Below, piece by piece: positions 18,186 through 25,755 of a stretch of 64,000 nt of DNA. The stretch's first letter is position 1, and each line of letters opens with the position of its first letter. The DNA comes from Microbacterium arabinogalactanolyticum (GTDB lineage: Bacteria > Actinomycetota > Actinomycetes > Actinomycetales > Microbacteriaceae), in assembly GCF_030268005.1 (NCBI RefSeq), contig NZ_BRZC01000004.1, positions 870,926-934,925 of the forward strand, read 5' to 3'. Both the position numbers and the translations under genes were made by a program. The notes below the pieces were generated by a model. It was not told the origin of the DNA and ran no database searches. It saw only the letters and a list, made by a program, of their open reading frames with translations.

Positions 18186-19310
18186 TCCGGATCGCGCCCC
18201 GACCGCGGCATCCGGGATCTCCCCGCCGGATGCCGCGGTCGTCACGCTCGCGGTGCGCAGGAATACGATGATCCAGCTGAAGATCAGGACGGCCGCGATC
18301 AGCTCCACCGCGGTGAGGTTGTAGTAGCCCGTCGCGAAGAAGATCGCCAGCAGGGCGATCACGGCGACGTAGGTGTATCCGAAGCCGAAGAACACCTTCG
18401 GCAGGCTCGGAAGCAGCCACGGCAGCGCGCAGATCAGCATCGCGTAGACGACGGCCATGCCGGTGGCGACGGTGTTGTGCACGAGGAAGAAGCGGTCGAC
18501 GGGGAACACCCCGACGCAGGCCAGGAAGATCCCGACCAGCACGAGCCCCGTGCGCATCAGCGTCCGCCCGCGGCGCTGAGCGCGGGTGTCGACCGGGAGA
18601 CCCGCTGTGGCGTACCGGGCGATGGTGGTCACGATGATGCCCGAGATGATCAGGGTGACGTTGAAGGCAGGGGCCGCACTGTTGGTCGTCTGCCCGAGCG
18701 AGGACAGATTGTCCTGCCACCATTTCGGATCGCTCGAGGTGAGCATGGCGGCGAAGGCTCCGACCACCAGGAAGACGGCGAGATCGAGGGAGAGCGTCAT
18801 GGGCGTGAGTCGCGCGGCGCCGAGGAAGGACACGTAGGCGGTCAGCGCGAACGCCACGGCGACGAGGATCGCTCCGGGGAAGGCGAACACCGGGGCGCCG
18901 ATGAAGCTCAGCTCCAGCAGCTGAGCGATGCCCAACCACCCCAGGAAGACGATCGACGCATAGGCTCCGCCGATCGCGATGAGGTCGAACCAGCGCAACC
19001 GGTCGGCGGGGCCGACGAAGCCGTCACGAGGCTGATCGGCCGGCGCGTCGGAGGGCCGCACGGCCAGCCGCCCGGCCGTGAAGGCGAGCACCGCGACGAT
19101 CGCACCGCCGACCGCCGCGTACCATCCGATCGATCCCGGGCCGGTGATGGCCAGATGCGCACCGCCGAAGATCAGCCAGGAGACCGGGAACCCGATCACG
19201 AACGCGGCTGCGCCTGCCAGGAGGGCGACGGTCTCGCGCGCCTCCGCCGTTCCCAGCGGACGTCGGAGCACGTCCTGTACCTCTGCGGCGATCTGCTTCA
19301 GCTGCGGCAT
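18174..19310 (-). CDS. polytopic membrane protein, DUF998-like
   Basis: 378 aa with roughly ten hydrophobic segments, starting with a short cytoplasmic helix (MPQLKQIAAEVQDVLRR). The middle part (TSSDPKWWQDNLSSLGQT followed by FNVTLIISGIIVTTIARY) resembles DUF998-type membrane proteins, whose function is not established. It is single, its 3' end overlaps the DHA2 exporter by 12 bases, and its last codons contain that exporter's terminator hairpin. No catalytic motif is recognised. Confidence 0.7.
   Translation of the reverse strand: MPQLKQIAAEVQDVLRRPLGTAEARETVALLAGAAAFVIGFPVSWLIFGGAHLAITGPGSIGWYAAVGGAIVAVLAFTAGRLAVRPSDAPADQPRDGFVGPADRLRWFDLIAIGGAYASIVFLGWLGIAQLLELSFIGAPVFAFPGAILVAVAFALTAYVSFLGAARLTPMTLSLDLAVFLVVGAFAAMLTSSDPKWWQDNLSSLGQTTNSAAPAFNVTLIISGIIVTTIARYATAGLPVDTRAQRRGRTLMRTGLVLVGIFLACVGVFPVDRFFLVHNTVATGMAVVYAMLICALPWLLPSLPKVFFGFGYTYVAVIALLAIFFATGYYNLTAVELIAAVLIFSWIIVFLRTASVTTAASGGEIPDAAVGARSGSAS
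18201..18240 (+). terminator. exporter terminator embedded in the convergent coding region
   Basis: Perfect 15-bp stem GACCGCGGCATCCGG / CCGGATGCCGCGGTC with a 10-base loop, 16 bases after the DHA2 exporter stop but inside the last codons of the minus-strand gene ending at 18174. Confidence 0.65.
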
Positions 19311-19389
19311 CCGATTCCGGCCGGCTCCCGGCCGCCTCCCGCGCTCACTCTATGGCACCCGCCGTGCCGTCCTTCACGGGCACGGCGGA

Positions 19390-19404
19390 TAGCCTGGGCG
19401 CATG
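19390..19404 (+). promoter_or_regulatory. leaderless promoter of the HAD phosphatase
   Basis: TAGCCT at 19390-19395, six bases, then ATG 19402; no Shine-Dalgarno. A 10-bp perfect hairpin (19359-19388) lies directly upstream. Confidence 0.5.
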
Positions 19405-20052
19405 ACTCACAGCATCCGCGCCCGGGCGATCCTCCTCGACATGGACGGCACGCTCGTCGACTCCACGGCCGTCGTGGAGAGGCTGTGGCTGCGGTGGTCC
19501 GAGGCGCACGGACTGGACCCGCGACGCGTGCTCGAGGTGATCCACGGGCGCCAGGGGCACCAGAGCATGGCGATCCTGCTCCCCGACCGCGACCACGCGA
19601 TCAACCTCGCCGAGAACGCCGAGATGCTCGCGACGGAGACGGCCGATGTCGAGGGCGTCGTCGAGATCCCCGGCGCGGCCGCGCTGCTGGTCGCCCTGCA
19701 GGACGCACCGCACGCGATCGTGACCTCGGCGGACGTGGCGCTGATGACCGCGCGCATGCACGCAGCCGGGCTGACCGCACCGGCGATGACCGTGACCGCC
19801 GAGAGCGTGTCAGCGTCCAAGCCCGACCCGGAGGGATTCCTGCTCGGCGCGCGGATGCTGGGCATCGAGCCGGCCGACTGCGTGGTCTTCGAGGACTCCG
19901 AAGCGGGCGTGCAGGCCGGGCTCGCGGCCGGCATGCGCGTGATCGGCGTCGGCGCCCACGCGCACGCGCACGGCGCGACGTTCGTCGTCGACGACCTCAC
20001 GCACGTGCAGGTGCGCACGGCTCAGGACGGGATCGAGCTCACGCTGAGGTGA
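19402..20052 (+). CDS. HAD-IA family phosphatase
   Basis: 216 aa haloacid-dehalogenase-type hydrolase, close to sugar-phosphate or glycerol-3-phosphate phosphatases. Motif I ILLDMDGTLVDST (nucleophile and acid Asp), motif II around VTSADV, motif III Lys in SASKPDPEGF and motif IV VFEDSEAGVQAG are all present, with a helical cap between I and II. Monocistronic from a leaderless promoter. Exact phosphosugar substrate cannot be told. Confidence 0.88.
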   Translation: MTHSIRARAILLDMDGTLVDSTAVVERLWLRWSEAHGLDPRRVLEVIHGRQGHQSMAILLPDRDHAINLAENAEMLATETADVEGVVEIPGAAALLVALQDAPHAIVTSADVALMTARMHAAGLTAPAMTVTAESVSASKPDPEGFLLGARMLGIEPADCVVFEDSEAGVQAGLAAGMRVIGVGAHAHAHGATFVVDDLTHVQVRTAQDGIELTLR

Positions 20053-20170
20053 GACCCGCAGCTGCACGACAGCAGGAACCGCGCCGGCATCCGACCTCTC
20101 CGGCGGCGGTGCTAGAGTGCCGACACGGATCATAAGCAACGACGTCGTTCCACTCCGAGGTGATCTTCCC

Positions 20171-21127
20171 GTGTCCGGACTACCCGCCGCGCCCGCTGAA
20201 TCGGTGGCAACGCTCATCGCGCGTGACATCGCCACATTCCGCACTGCCGTGTCGGACTCGTTCGTGCCCCTGCAGGTAAGTGGCGGGACACCCGGGCGGT
20301 TCCGCAGCATGCTGCGCGCGGCAGCGGTCGACGAAGTGCACTTCACAGATCTGCGCGCCAGCGCGCACGTGGTCGAGCGCACTCCCGAGCTCATCGCACG
20401 AGGCGATCGCGCGTATTTCAAGCTCAGCCTGCTGCTCGCCGGCACCGGTCTGCTCATCCAGGATGATCGCGAGGCGGTGCTGCGTCCCGGCGACCTGGCC
20501 GTGTACGACACCGAGCGCCCTTACTCGCTGGTGTTCGACGACGACTTCCGCTCGATGGTGGTGATGTTCCCCAAGCACCTTCTGAGCCTGCCGCCCGATC
20601 TGGTCGGCCAGCTCACGGCGGTGCGCATCTCCGGGCAGGAGGGCCTGGGCGGGATGGTGGCCCCGTACTTGTCGCAGCTAGCCACCAACCTCGATCAACT
20701 CGCAGGGGCCACCGGCGCGCGGCTGACGCAGAGTGCGCTGGATCTGGTGGCCACGGTATTCACCCGCGAGCTGGGCCTCGATGAGGCATCCGCCGATCCA
20801 CATCGCGCGCTCATGCAGCGCATCCGCACGCACATCGACCGCAACCTCGCCTCTACGGACCTCTCCCCCAGCAGCATCGCGGCCGCGCACTTCATCTCGA
20901 CCCGGCACCTTCACGGGCTGTTCCAGAGCATGGGCACCACCGTGTCGACGTGGATCCGCACCCGTCGGCTCGAGCAGTGCCGTCGCGATCTGCTGGACCC
21001 GACACTGGCGGATCGCCCGCTCTCCGCGATCGCCGCGCGCTGGGGGTTCGTCGACGCTGCCCATTTCAGCCGCGCGTTCAAGTCAGCGTACGGCGTGGCT
21101 CCGAGCGAGTACCGCGCGGCCCACTGA
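20171..21127 (+). CDS. AraC-family transcriptional regulator
   Basis: 318 aa. N-terminal cupin-like AraC_binding_2 domain (SDSFVPLQVS, HVVERTPELIARGDRAYFKLSLLLAGTG, VLRPGDLAVYDTERPYSLVF) and a C-terminal AraC/XylS double HTH (SSIAAAHFISTRHLHGLF and PLSAIAARWGFVDAAHFSRAFK). Regulators of this type usually activate adjacent catabolic operons. GTG 20171 is chosen: AGGTGAT lies upstream and a TAGAGT box at 20113-20118 overlaps the other candidate GTG at 20117. It stands directly upstream of the MDR dehydrogenase-MoaF-transporter operon and probably controls it; effector unknown. Confidence 0.88.
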   Translation: MSGLPAAPAESVATLIARDIATFRTAVSDSFVPLQVSGGTPGRFRSMLRAAAVDEVHFTDLRASAHVVERTPELIARGDRAYFKLSLLLAGTGLLIQDDREAVLRPGDLAVYDTERPYSLVFDDDFRSMVVMFPKHLLSLPPDLVGQLTAVRISGQEGLGGMVAPYLSQLATNLDQLAGATGARLTQSALDLVATVFTRELGLDEASADPHRALMQRIRTHIDRNLASTDLSPSSIAAAHFISTRHLHGLFQSMGTTVSTWIRTRRLEQCRRDLLDPTLADRPLSAIAARWGFVDAAHFSRAFKSAYGVAPSEYRAAH

Positions 21128-21274
21128 CCCGCCGTCCGTCCCTCCTTGCCGCTGCGGGCACGGGGGTTGACTCTCGGCGCGCGATCGCCCCTGGAGCCTT
21201 GAGCCGCGCGCGGCGGTGACCTGTGCTGGTACGTGAGCCCCGCACAGCCGCGGGGATGCGATGGAGGAGCACAG

Positions 21275-22387
21275 GTGCCCGTACCCGCTGTGAGCAGGCA
21301 GATCGTTTTCCCTGAGCGCGACGTGATCGCCCTCGACACGATCGCGGTGCCCGCACCCGGACCCGACGACGTGCTGGTGCGCATCCGACGTGTAGGGATC
21401 TGCGCGACCGACCTGCATCTGCTCGCGGGGCACATCGGAAATCCGTTCCCGCTGGTCCCCGGCCATGAGTTCGTGGGCGAGGTGGCGGCGATCGGCACTC
21501 GCGCAGGCCTCGACCGCTCGCTGAGCATCGGCGACCGCATCGCGGTGGAGATGCTGCTGCCGTGCCGCGCCTGTGCCTGGTGCCGCAGCGGCCGATACAA
21601 CCTCTGCGCCCACGACGATCCGTCCGCCGGCCTGCCGATCGGGCGGCAGCTGGGGGTGAACATCCCACGGACGACGGGTCATGGGCTGTGGGGCGGGTAC
21701 GCCGAGTATCTGATGGCCCCGCAGGAGGCCATCATCCATCGTCTGCCAGACGACCTCAGTTGGGACGCTGCAGTCCTCGTAGAGCCCTACGCCGTCGCGC
21801 ACAGGGCGGTGGCCCGGGCGGGCATCCGCCCCGGTGACAACGTGGTCGTAGTCGGCCCCGGGCCCGTCGGGCTGCTGACCGTCGCCGCTGCACGCAGCGC
21901 CGGAGCCGCGCGGATCGTCGTGGCCGGGACGCGTGCGGCGCGACTCGAGCCCGCACTGCGGTTCGGGGCGGATGCTGTCGTGAACATCCGCGAGGCCGCC
22001 GACCCGATCGCCGCCGTTCGCGATGCCCTGGGCGGCGCCGGCGCGGATGCCGCCATCGAGACCGCCGGAGTCCCGTCGGCCCAGCAGGATGCCGTGCGCT
22101 TGGTCCGCCGCGGAGGGCGAGTCGTCCTGGCAGGAGCCTGCGGGGCGCACGCCGAGCTGACGCTGCACGCCGACGAGGATCTGCTCACCCGTGAGATCGA
22201 CGTTCTGCCCAGCTTCCTGTCGGCGGGCGGATTCGAGCCCGCCATCGCCGGGCTCGCCCGCGGAGAGGCTCCATACGAAGAACTCGTCACGCACACTCTG
22301 CCGCTGGCCGAAGCCGAGCGGGCGTTCGCACTGATCGCCTCGCGCGACCACTCCGTGATCAAGATCGCGCTCGACCCGACCCGGTGA
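21275..22387 (+). CDS. zinc-dependent MDR alcohol/polyol dehydrogenase
   Basis: 370 aa medium-chain dehydrogenase. Catalytic zinc ligands are suggested by CATDLH (about residue 37) and GHEFVGEV (about 60). The structural zinc lobe is CRACAWCRSGRYNLC (about 95-109). The Rossmann fold has VVVVGPGPVGLLTVAAARSAG (about 189 on). Closest in layout to threonine/sorbitol/L-idonate dehydrogenases. GTG 21275 is used because GGAGG stands seven bases upstream. First gene after the AraC regulator, and the MoaF gene starts 30 bases after its stop. It likely oxidises a hydroxyl group of the imported substrate. Confidence 0.88.
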   Translation: MPVPAVSRQIVFPERDVIALDTIAVPAPGPDDVLVRIRRVGICATDLHLLAGHIGNPFPLVPGHEFVGEVAAIGTRAGLDRSLSIGDRIAVEMLLPCRACAWCRSGRYNLCAHDDPSAGLPIGRQLGVNIPRTTGHGLWGGYAEYLMAPQEAIIHRLPDDLSWDAAVLVEPYAVAHRAVARAGIRPGDNVVVVGPGPVGLLTVAAARSAGAARIVVAGTRAARLEPALRFGADAVVNIREAADPIAAVRDALGGAGADAAIETAGVPSAQQDAVRLVRRGGRVVLAGACGAHAELTLHADEDLLTREIDVLPSFLSAGGFEPAIAGLARGEAPYEELVTHTLPLAEAERAFALIASRDHSVIKIALDPTR

Positions 22388-22416
22388 AGTCATCACTCAA
22401 CACAGTAAGGATCAAC

Positions 22417-23205
22417 ATGGCAGACACCACCACCGCCGCCGTCGACGACGAGTGGCGCACTTACGAGGAGTTCGCCGACGGAATCGACACCTACCGTCTG
22501 CCGAACGTCGCGCTCGAGGGCACGGCCCTGCGTCTGGCCCTGGACGGCGCCGGCGAGTTCACGCTGAGCTTCGGCGCGGAAGAGGTCACCTGGGAGGGTC
22601 TGGGCGCAGGCGGAACCGACCCGTACGACGCCGTGCAGATGCGCGAGGACGTCGTCTTCGTGAACCTCCCGTTGCGCAGCACGGAGCGTGAGGCCCTCAC
22701 CGTCGTGTACTCGACGACCACGCACCGTGCCCTGGTCGTGCGCTCTCGCATCGCCGCAGAGGCCGTGGAGGGCGCCCCGCAGGTGGGTCAGGAGTTCTGG
22801 GCTGCCACCACGGATGCCGGTGAGCCGAGCGGCGAGGTCCCCGGCCCGAGCCGGGACCTCATCGGCAAGCGCAACATCTACCGGTACAGCCCGCATCACC
22901 TGTATGAGCACGTCTACATCTCCAGCGAGCGCTACGCGTGGCAGTGCCTGCAAGGCGTGCAGCGGGGCCACGGCGACATGGATCTGTCGACCGTGTGGAA
23001 GTTCGCCGAGGGGCTCTACCTGTTCTGCTTCCGCGAGTTCCGGATCGCCGTCGCTAGCGTGTGGCTGCATGATCTGGGCTACCAGCTCAAGACGACGGGC
23101 ATCTTCCTCGGCCTCACCAGCGATGGTGCATCCACCCACTCCCGCGGCGGCGGGCACATCTATCCACTCGGTTCCGTCGCCTACCCCGACGCGCAGCCGA
23201 TCTGA
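22417..23205 (+). CDS. MoaF-family protein, copy 1
   Basis: 262 aa two-domain protein of the MoaF family (MoaF N- and C-terminal domains, predicted calycin-like barrels). The C-terminal domain carries YSPHHLYEHVY (about residues 158-168), YAWQCLQGVQRG and a VWKFAEGLYLFCFREFRIAVA block. These positions are shared with the second copy at 30035. The family name comes from a gene first linked to molybdenum-cofactor loci, but no molybdenum genes lie here and the biochemical function is not established. ATG 22417 has AAGGAT upstream. It sits between the MDR dehydrogenase and the SnoaL-like gene, which suggests an enzymatic or substrate-binding role in this pathway. Confidence 0.82.
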   Translation: MADTTTAAVDDEWRTYEEFADGIDTYRLPNVALEGTALRLALDGAGEFTLSFGAEEVTWEGLGAGGTDPYDAVQMREDVVFVNLPLRSTEREALTVVYSTTTHRALVVRSRIAAEAVEGAPQVGQEFWAATTDAGEPSGEVPGPSRDLIGKRNIYRYSPHHLYEHVYISSERYAWQCLQGVQRGHGDMDLSTVWKFAEGLYLFCFREFRIAVASVWLHDLGYQLKTTGIFLGLTSDGASTHSRGGGHIYPLGSVAYPDAQPI

Positions 23206-23225
23206 GCACGGTTCGGAGCAGAGAC

Positions 23226-23657
23226 ATGAACAACGCAGACATCATCCGCGCCCATTACCAGGCCAGTGATCGCGGCGACCTCGAGGGGATGCTTGCGCCG
23301 CTCGCTCCGGACATCCGCTGGACCGAGGCAGCGGGCTTCCCCTACGCGGGCACCTACGTCGGCCCTGAGGCGGTCGCGGCGAACGTGTTCGGCCGGATCC
23401 AGCAGGAATGGGACGGCTACCGGCTCGCCGTCGACGAGGTCATCGACGGCGGCGACGTGGTGGTCGGAATCGGCACCTACTCCGGCACCCACAAGCGCAC
23501 CGGGCGATCCTTCGCGGCCCGAGTCGCACATGTGTGGCGACTCGAGGACGGACATGTCGTCGCCTTCGAGCAGTTCACCGACACCGAGATGGTCAACCGC
23601 GCCCTGCGCGACTGGTCGTCCCTACATCCACAACCGCACACAACAGACAGGACTCTC
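23226..23657 (+). CDS. SnoaL-like (NTF2-fold) domain without its own stop codon
   Basis: The ATG at 23226 (GGAGC upstream) opens a 144-codon stretch with SnoaL-like character: IIRAHYQASDRGDLEGMLAPLAPDIRW, YVGPEAVAANVFG, RVAHVWRLEDGHVVAFEQFTD. NTF2-fold proteins of this type act as isomerases, cyclases or hydrolases on small organic molecules. After about residue 130, where such proteins normally end, there is no stop; the frame continues SSLHPQPHTTDRTL straight into the ATG of the binding protein at 23658. Either a stop codon was lost, or the base calls contain an error, or two proteins are made by internal initiation. Confidence 0.7.
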
Positions 23658-24824
23658 ATGAACAGCCGTGCATTGACCGCCGCTGCGGTCCTCCTCGTCG
23701 GCGCACTCGCCCTCTCGGGCTGCTCGGCCCCCGGTTCCGACGGCGGATCCGGATCGCCGATCATCGTCGGCTCCGTGAACACGATCAGCGGGCCGGCGAC
23801 GTTCCCCGAGGCATCGCAAGCCGCGGCCGCGGTTTTCGACGCCTTCAACAAAGCGGGCGGCCTGAACGGTCGCAAGATCGAGTACAAGAAGCTCGATGAC
23901 AAGGGTGACCCGGCCACGGCCACCGCCTCGGCTCGCGAGCTGGTCGGCAGCGACGGGGCCGTCGCGCTGGTCGGCTCCGCCAGCCTGATCGAGTGCGAAC
24001 TGAACGCCAAGTACTACGAGCAGGAGGGCATCCTCTCCATCCCTGGAATCGGCGTGGACACCGGCTGCTTCGACAGCAAGAACATCTCTCCCGCCAACGT
24101 CGGTCCGTTCAACGATTTGACGCTCACACTGCAGTACGGCTCGGAGGTGCTCGGACTCAACGACATCTGCGTACTGCTCGAAATAGCCGGCTCCACCAGG
24201 CCGACCTATCAGGCGGCTATCGACAAGTGGACGAAGCTGACTGGGAAGAAGCCGAAGTACATCGACGACACCGTTCCCTATGGCGCCAGCGACTACACGC
24301 CGTACATCGTCAAGGCCCGCCAGCAGGGCTGCAAGGCGCTCGCGATCAATCCGGTCGAGCCCGACGCCATCGGGCAGGTGAAGGCCGCCAACGCGCAGGG
24401 CTGGAACGACGTGACGTGGCTCTACCTCACCAGCGTGTACAGCGAGAACTTCGCCAAGGCCGTCGACAACGCCGGTGCTGGCATCTACGTCCCTGCCGAG
24501 TTCTACCCGTTCACTGAGGAGAACGACATCAACAAGGAGTGGCGCGATCTGATGGCCGCGAACAACATCCCTTTGACCGCGTTCAGCCAAGGCGGCTACC
24601 TGGCAGCGACGCACTTCATCGAGGTGCTCAAGACCATCAAGGGCGACGTGACCCGTGAGTCCGTCACGGCTGCGCTGCGCAAGATGAAGCCCATCGACAA
24701 TCCGATGATCGGCACCCCATACACGTTCGGGGTCAACAACACAGCCGGCTGGCCGATCGAGCTGAAGTCCGGGACGCACACTTGGCAGAAGGTCGCCGAC
24801 GACTGGTTCCGGTTCGAAGGCTGA
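23658..24824 (+). CDS. Liv-type ABC substrate-binding lipoprotein
   Basis: 388 aa periplasmic-type (here membrane-anchored) binding protein of the branched-chain amino-acid/amide class. Signal peptide MNSRALTAAAVLLVGALALSG ends in lipobox LSGC. The mature domain begins IIVGSVNTISGPATFPEASQ and contains KARQQGCKALAINPVEP and the two-lobe Peripla_BP_6 pattern. The ATG at 23658 with AGGA seven bases upstream is the biologically sensible start, even though the frame is open from 23226. Followed by permease and ATPase genes. Proteins of this class bind amino acids, amides, urea or aromatic acids; the ligand here is unknown. Confidence 0.88.
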   Translation: MNSRALTAAAVLLVGALALSGCSAPGSDGGSGSPIIVGSVNTISGPATFPEASQAAAAVFDAFNKAGGLNGRKIEYKKLDDKGDPATATASARELVGSDGAVALVGSASLIECELNAKYYEQEGILSIPGIGVDTGCFDSKNISPANVGPFNDLTLTLQYGSEVLGLNDICVLLEIAGSTRPTYQAAIDKWTKLTGKKPKYIDDTVPYGASDYTPYIVKARQQGCKALAINPVEPDAIGQVKAANAQGWNDVTWLYLTSVYSENFAKAVDNAGAGIYVPAEFYPFTEENDINKEWRDLMAANNIPLTAFSQGGYLAATHFIEVLKTIKGDVTRESVTAALRKMKPIDNPMIGTPYTFGVNNTAGWPIELKSGTHTWQKVADDWFRFEG

Positions 24825-24894
24825 TGCTCATCCTGCGGCCGCCGGAGCACGAGCCCTCCGGCGGCCGCAGGCCCCTAATCCGAAAGGAATCACG

Positions 24895-25755
24895 ATGCTC
24901 CAAGGCGCCATCGCCGGCCTCGCCGCCGGCGGCCTCTACGCCGTACTGGGCGTGTGCCTTACCCTCATGTCACGACTGGTCCGCGTGGTGAACTTCGCCC
25001 AGGCCGCGACCGGCATGTTCGGCGCCTTCACCGCCGTGTGGGCCGTGCGGCAGCTTGGCCTGCCCATCTGGCTCGGATCTGCACTGGGCGTCCTCGTCGC
25101 CGGTGTTCTCTCGGCGGCGATCGGCTGGATTGCCGCGACCTGGTTGTCTGAGGCCTCGACGACCACGCGCTCCGCCATGACCGTCGGCCCCCTGCTGCTG
25201 TTGATCTCGCTGTCGTTCATCCTGTTCGGCAACAAGCCGCAGCCTTTCGCCCCGATCATCGCGGGCCCCGCCTTCTCGTTGGGTGGCGTCACGGTCAGTC
25301 AGGTGACTGTGGCGACCGTGGTGATGGCGATCATCACGGCGGTGATCGTCCACGTGGTGCTCCGCCGCACCAGGGTCGGAACGCAGCTGCGGGCCCTCTC
25401 CGAGCGCCCGACCACGGCCGAGCTGCTGGGCATCCGCTCGCGCCCGCTGTCGATCTCGGTGTGGTTCGTGACCGGCGTGATCAGCGCCCTCGCGATCACG
25501 ATCGTTGCGCCGTCCCAGTCCAATGACGCGACCAGCCTGTCCATGCTGATCATCCCGTCTGCAGCCGCTGCGCTGCTGGGCGGGTTCCAGAGGCTGACCC
25601 TCGCCGTGATCGGCGGTCTGGTGCTGGGAGTGGCGAGCGGCCTTGTGGCGCAGATCGACGAGGTCGCACTCGTGCGCAACTTCCTTCCGTTCCTGTTCAT
25701 CGTCGTCCTGCTGCTCTGGACGCAGCGCAAGGAGGTGTGGGATGTCGCGCGCTGA
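24895..25755 (+). CDS. Liv-type ABC permease (LivH)
   Basis: 286 aa inner-membrane permease, about eight hydrophobic segments. N-terminal LQGAIAGLAAGGLYAVLGVCL and VVNFAQAATGMFGAF are classic LivH marks, as is the EAA-like loop TQLRALSERPTTAELLGI. GAAAGGAATC precedes the ATG. It overlaps the next gene by 14 bases and pairs with the LivM half of that protein to form the channel. Confidence 0.9.
   Translation: MLQGAIAGLAAGGLYAVLGVCLTLMSRLVRVVNFAQAATGMFGAFTAVWAVRQLGLPIWLGSALGVLVAGVLSAAIGWIAATWLSEASTTTRSAMTVGPLLLLISLSFILFGNKPQPFAPIIAGPAFSLGGVTVSQVTVATVVMAIITAVIVHVVLRRTRVGTQLRALSERPTTAELLGIRSRPLSISVWFVTGVISALAITIVAPSQSNDATSLSMLIIPSAAAALLGGFQRLTLAVIGGLVLGVASGLVAQIDEVALVRNFLPFLFIVVLLLWTQRKEVWDVAR

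Noticed and set aside
19359..19388. 10-bp perfect hairpin CCGCCGTGCC/GGCACGGCGG as a terminator
   Set aside because: It sits between two divergent gene starts, so there is no transcript for it to end; it may affect the HAD promoter.
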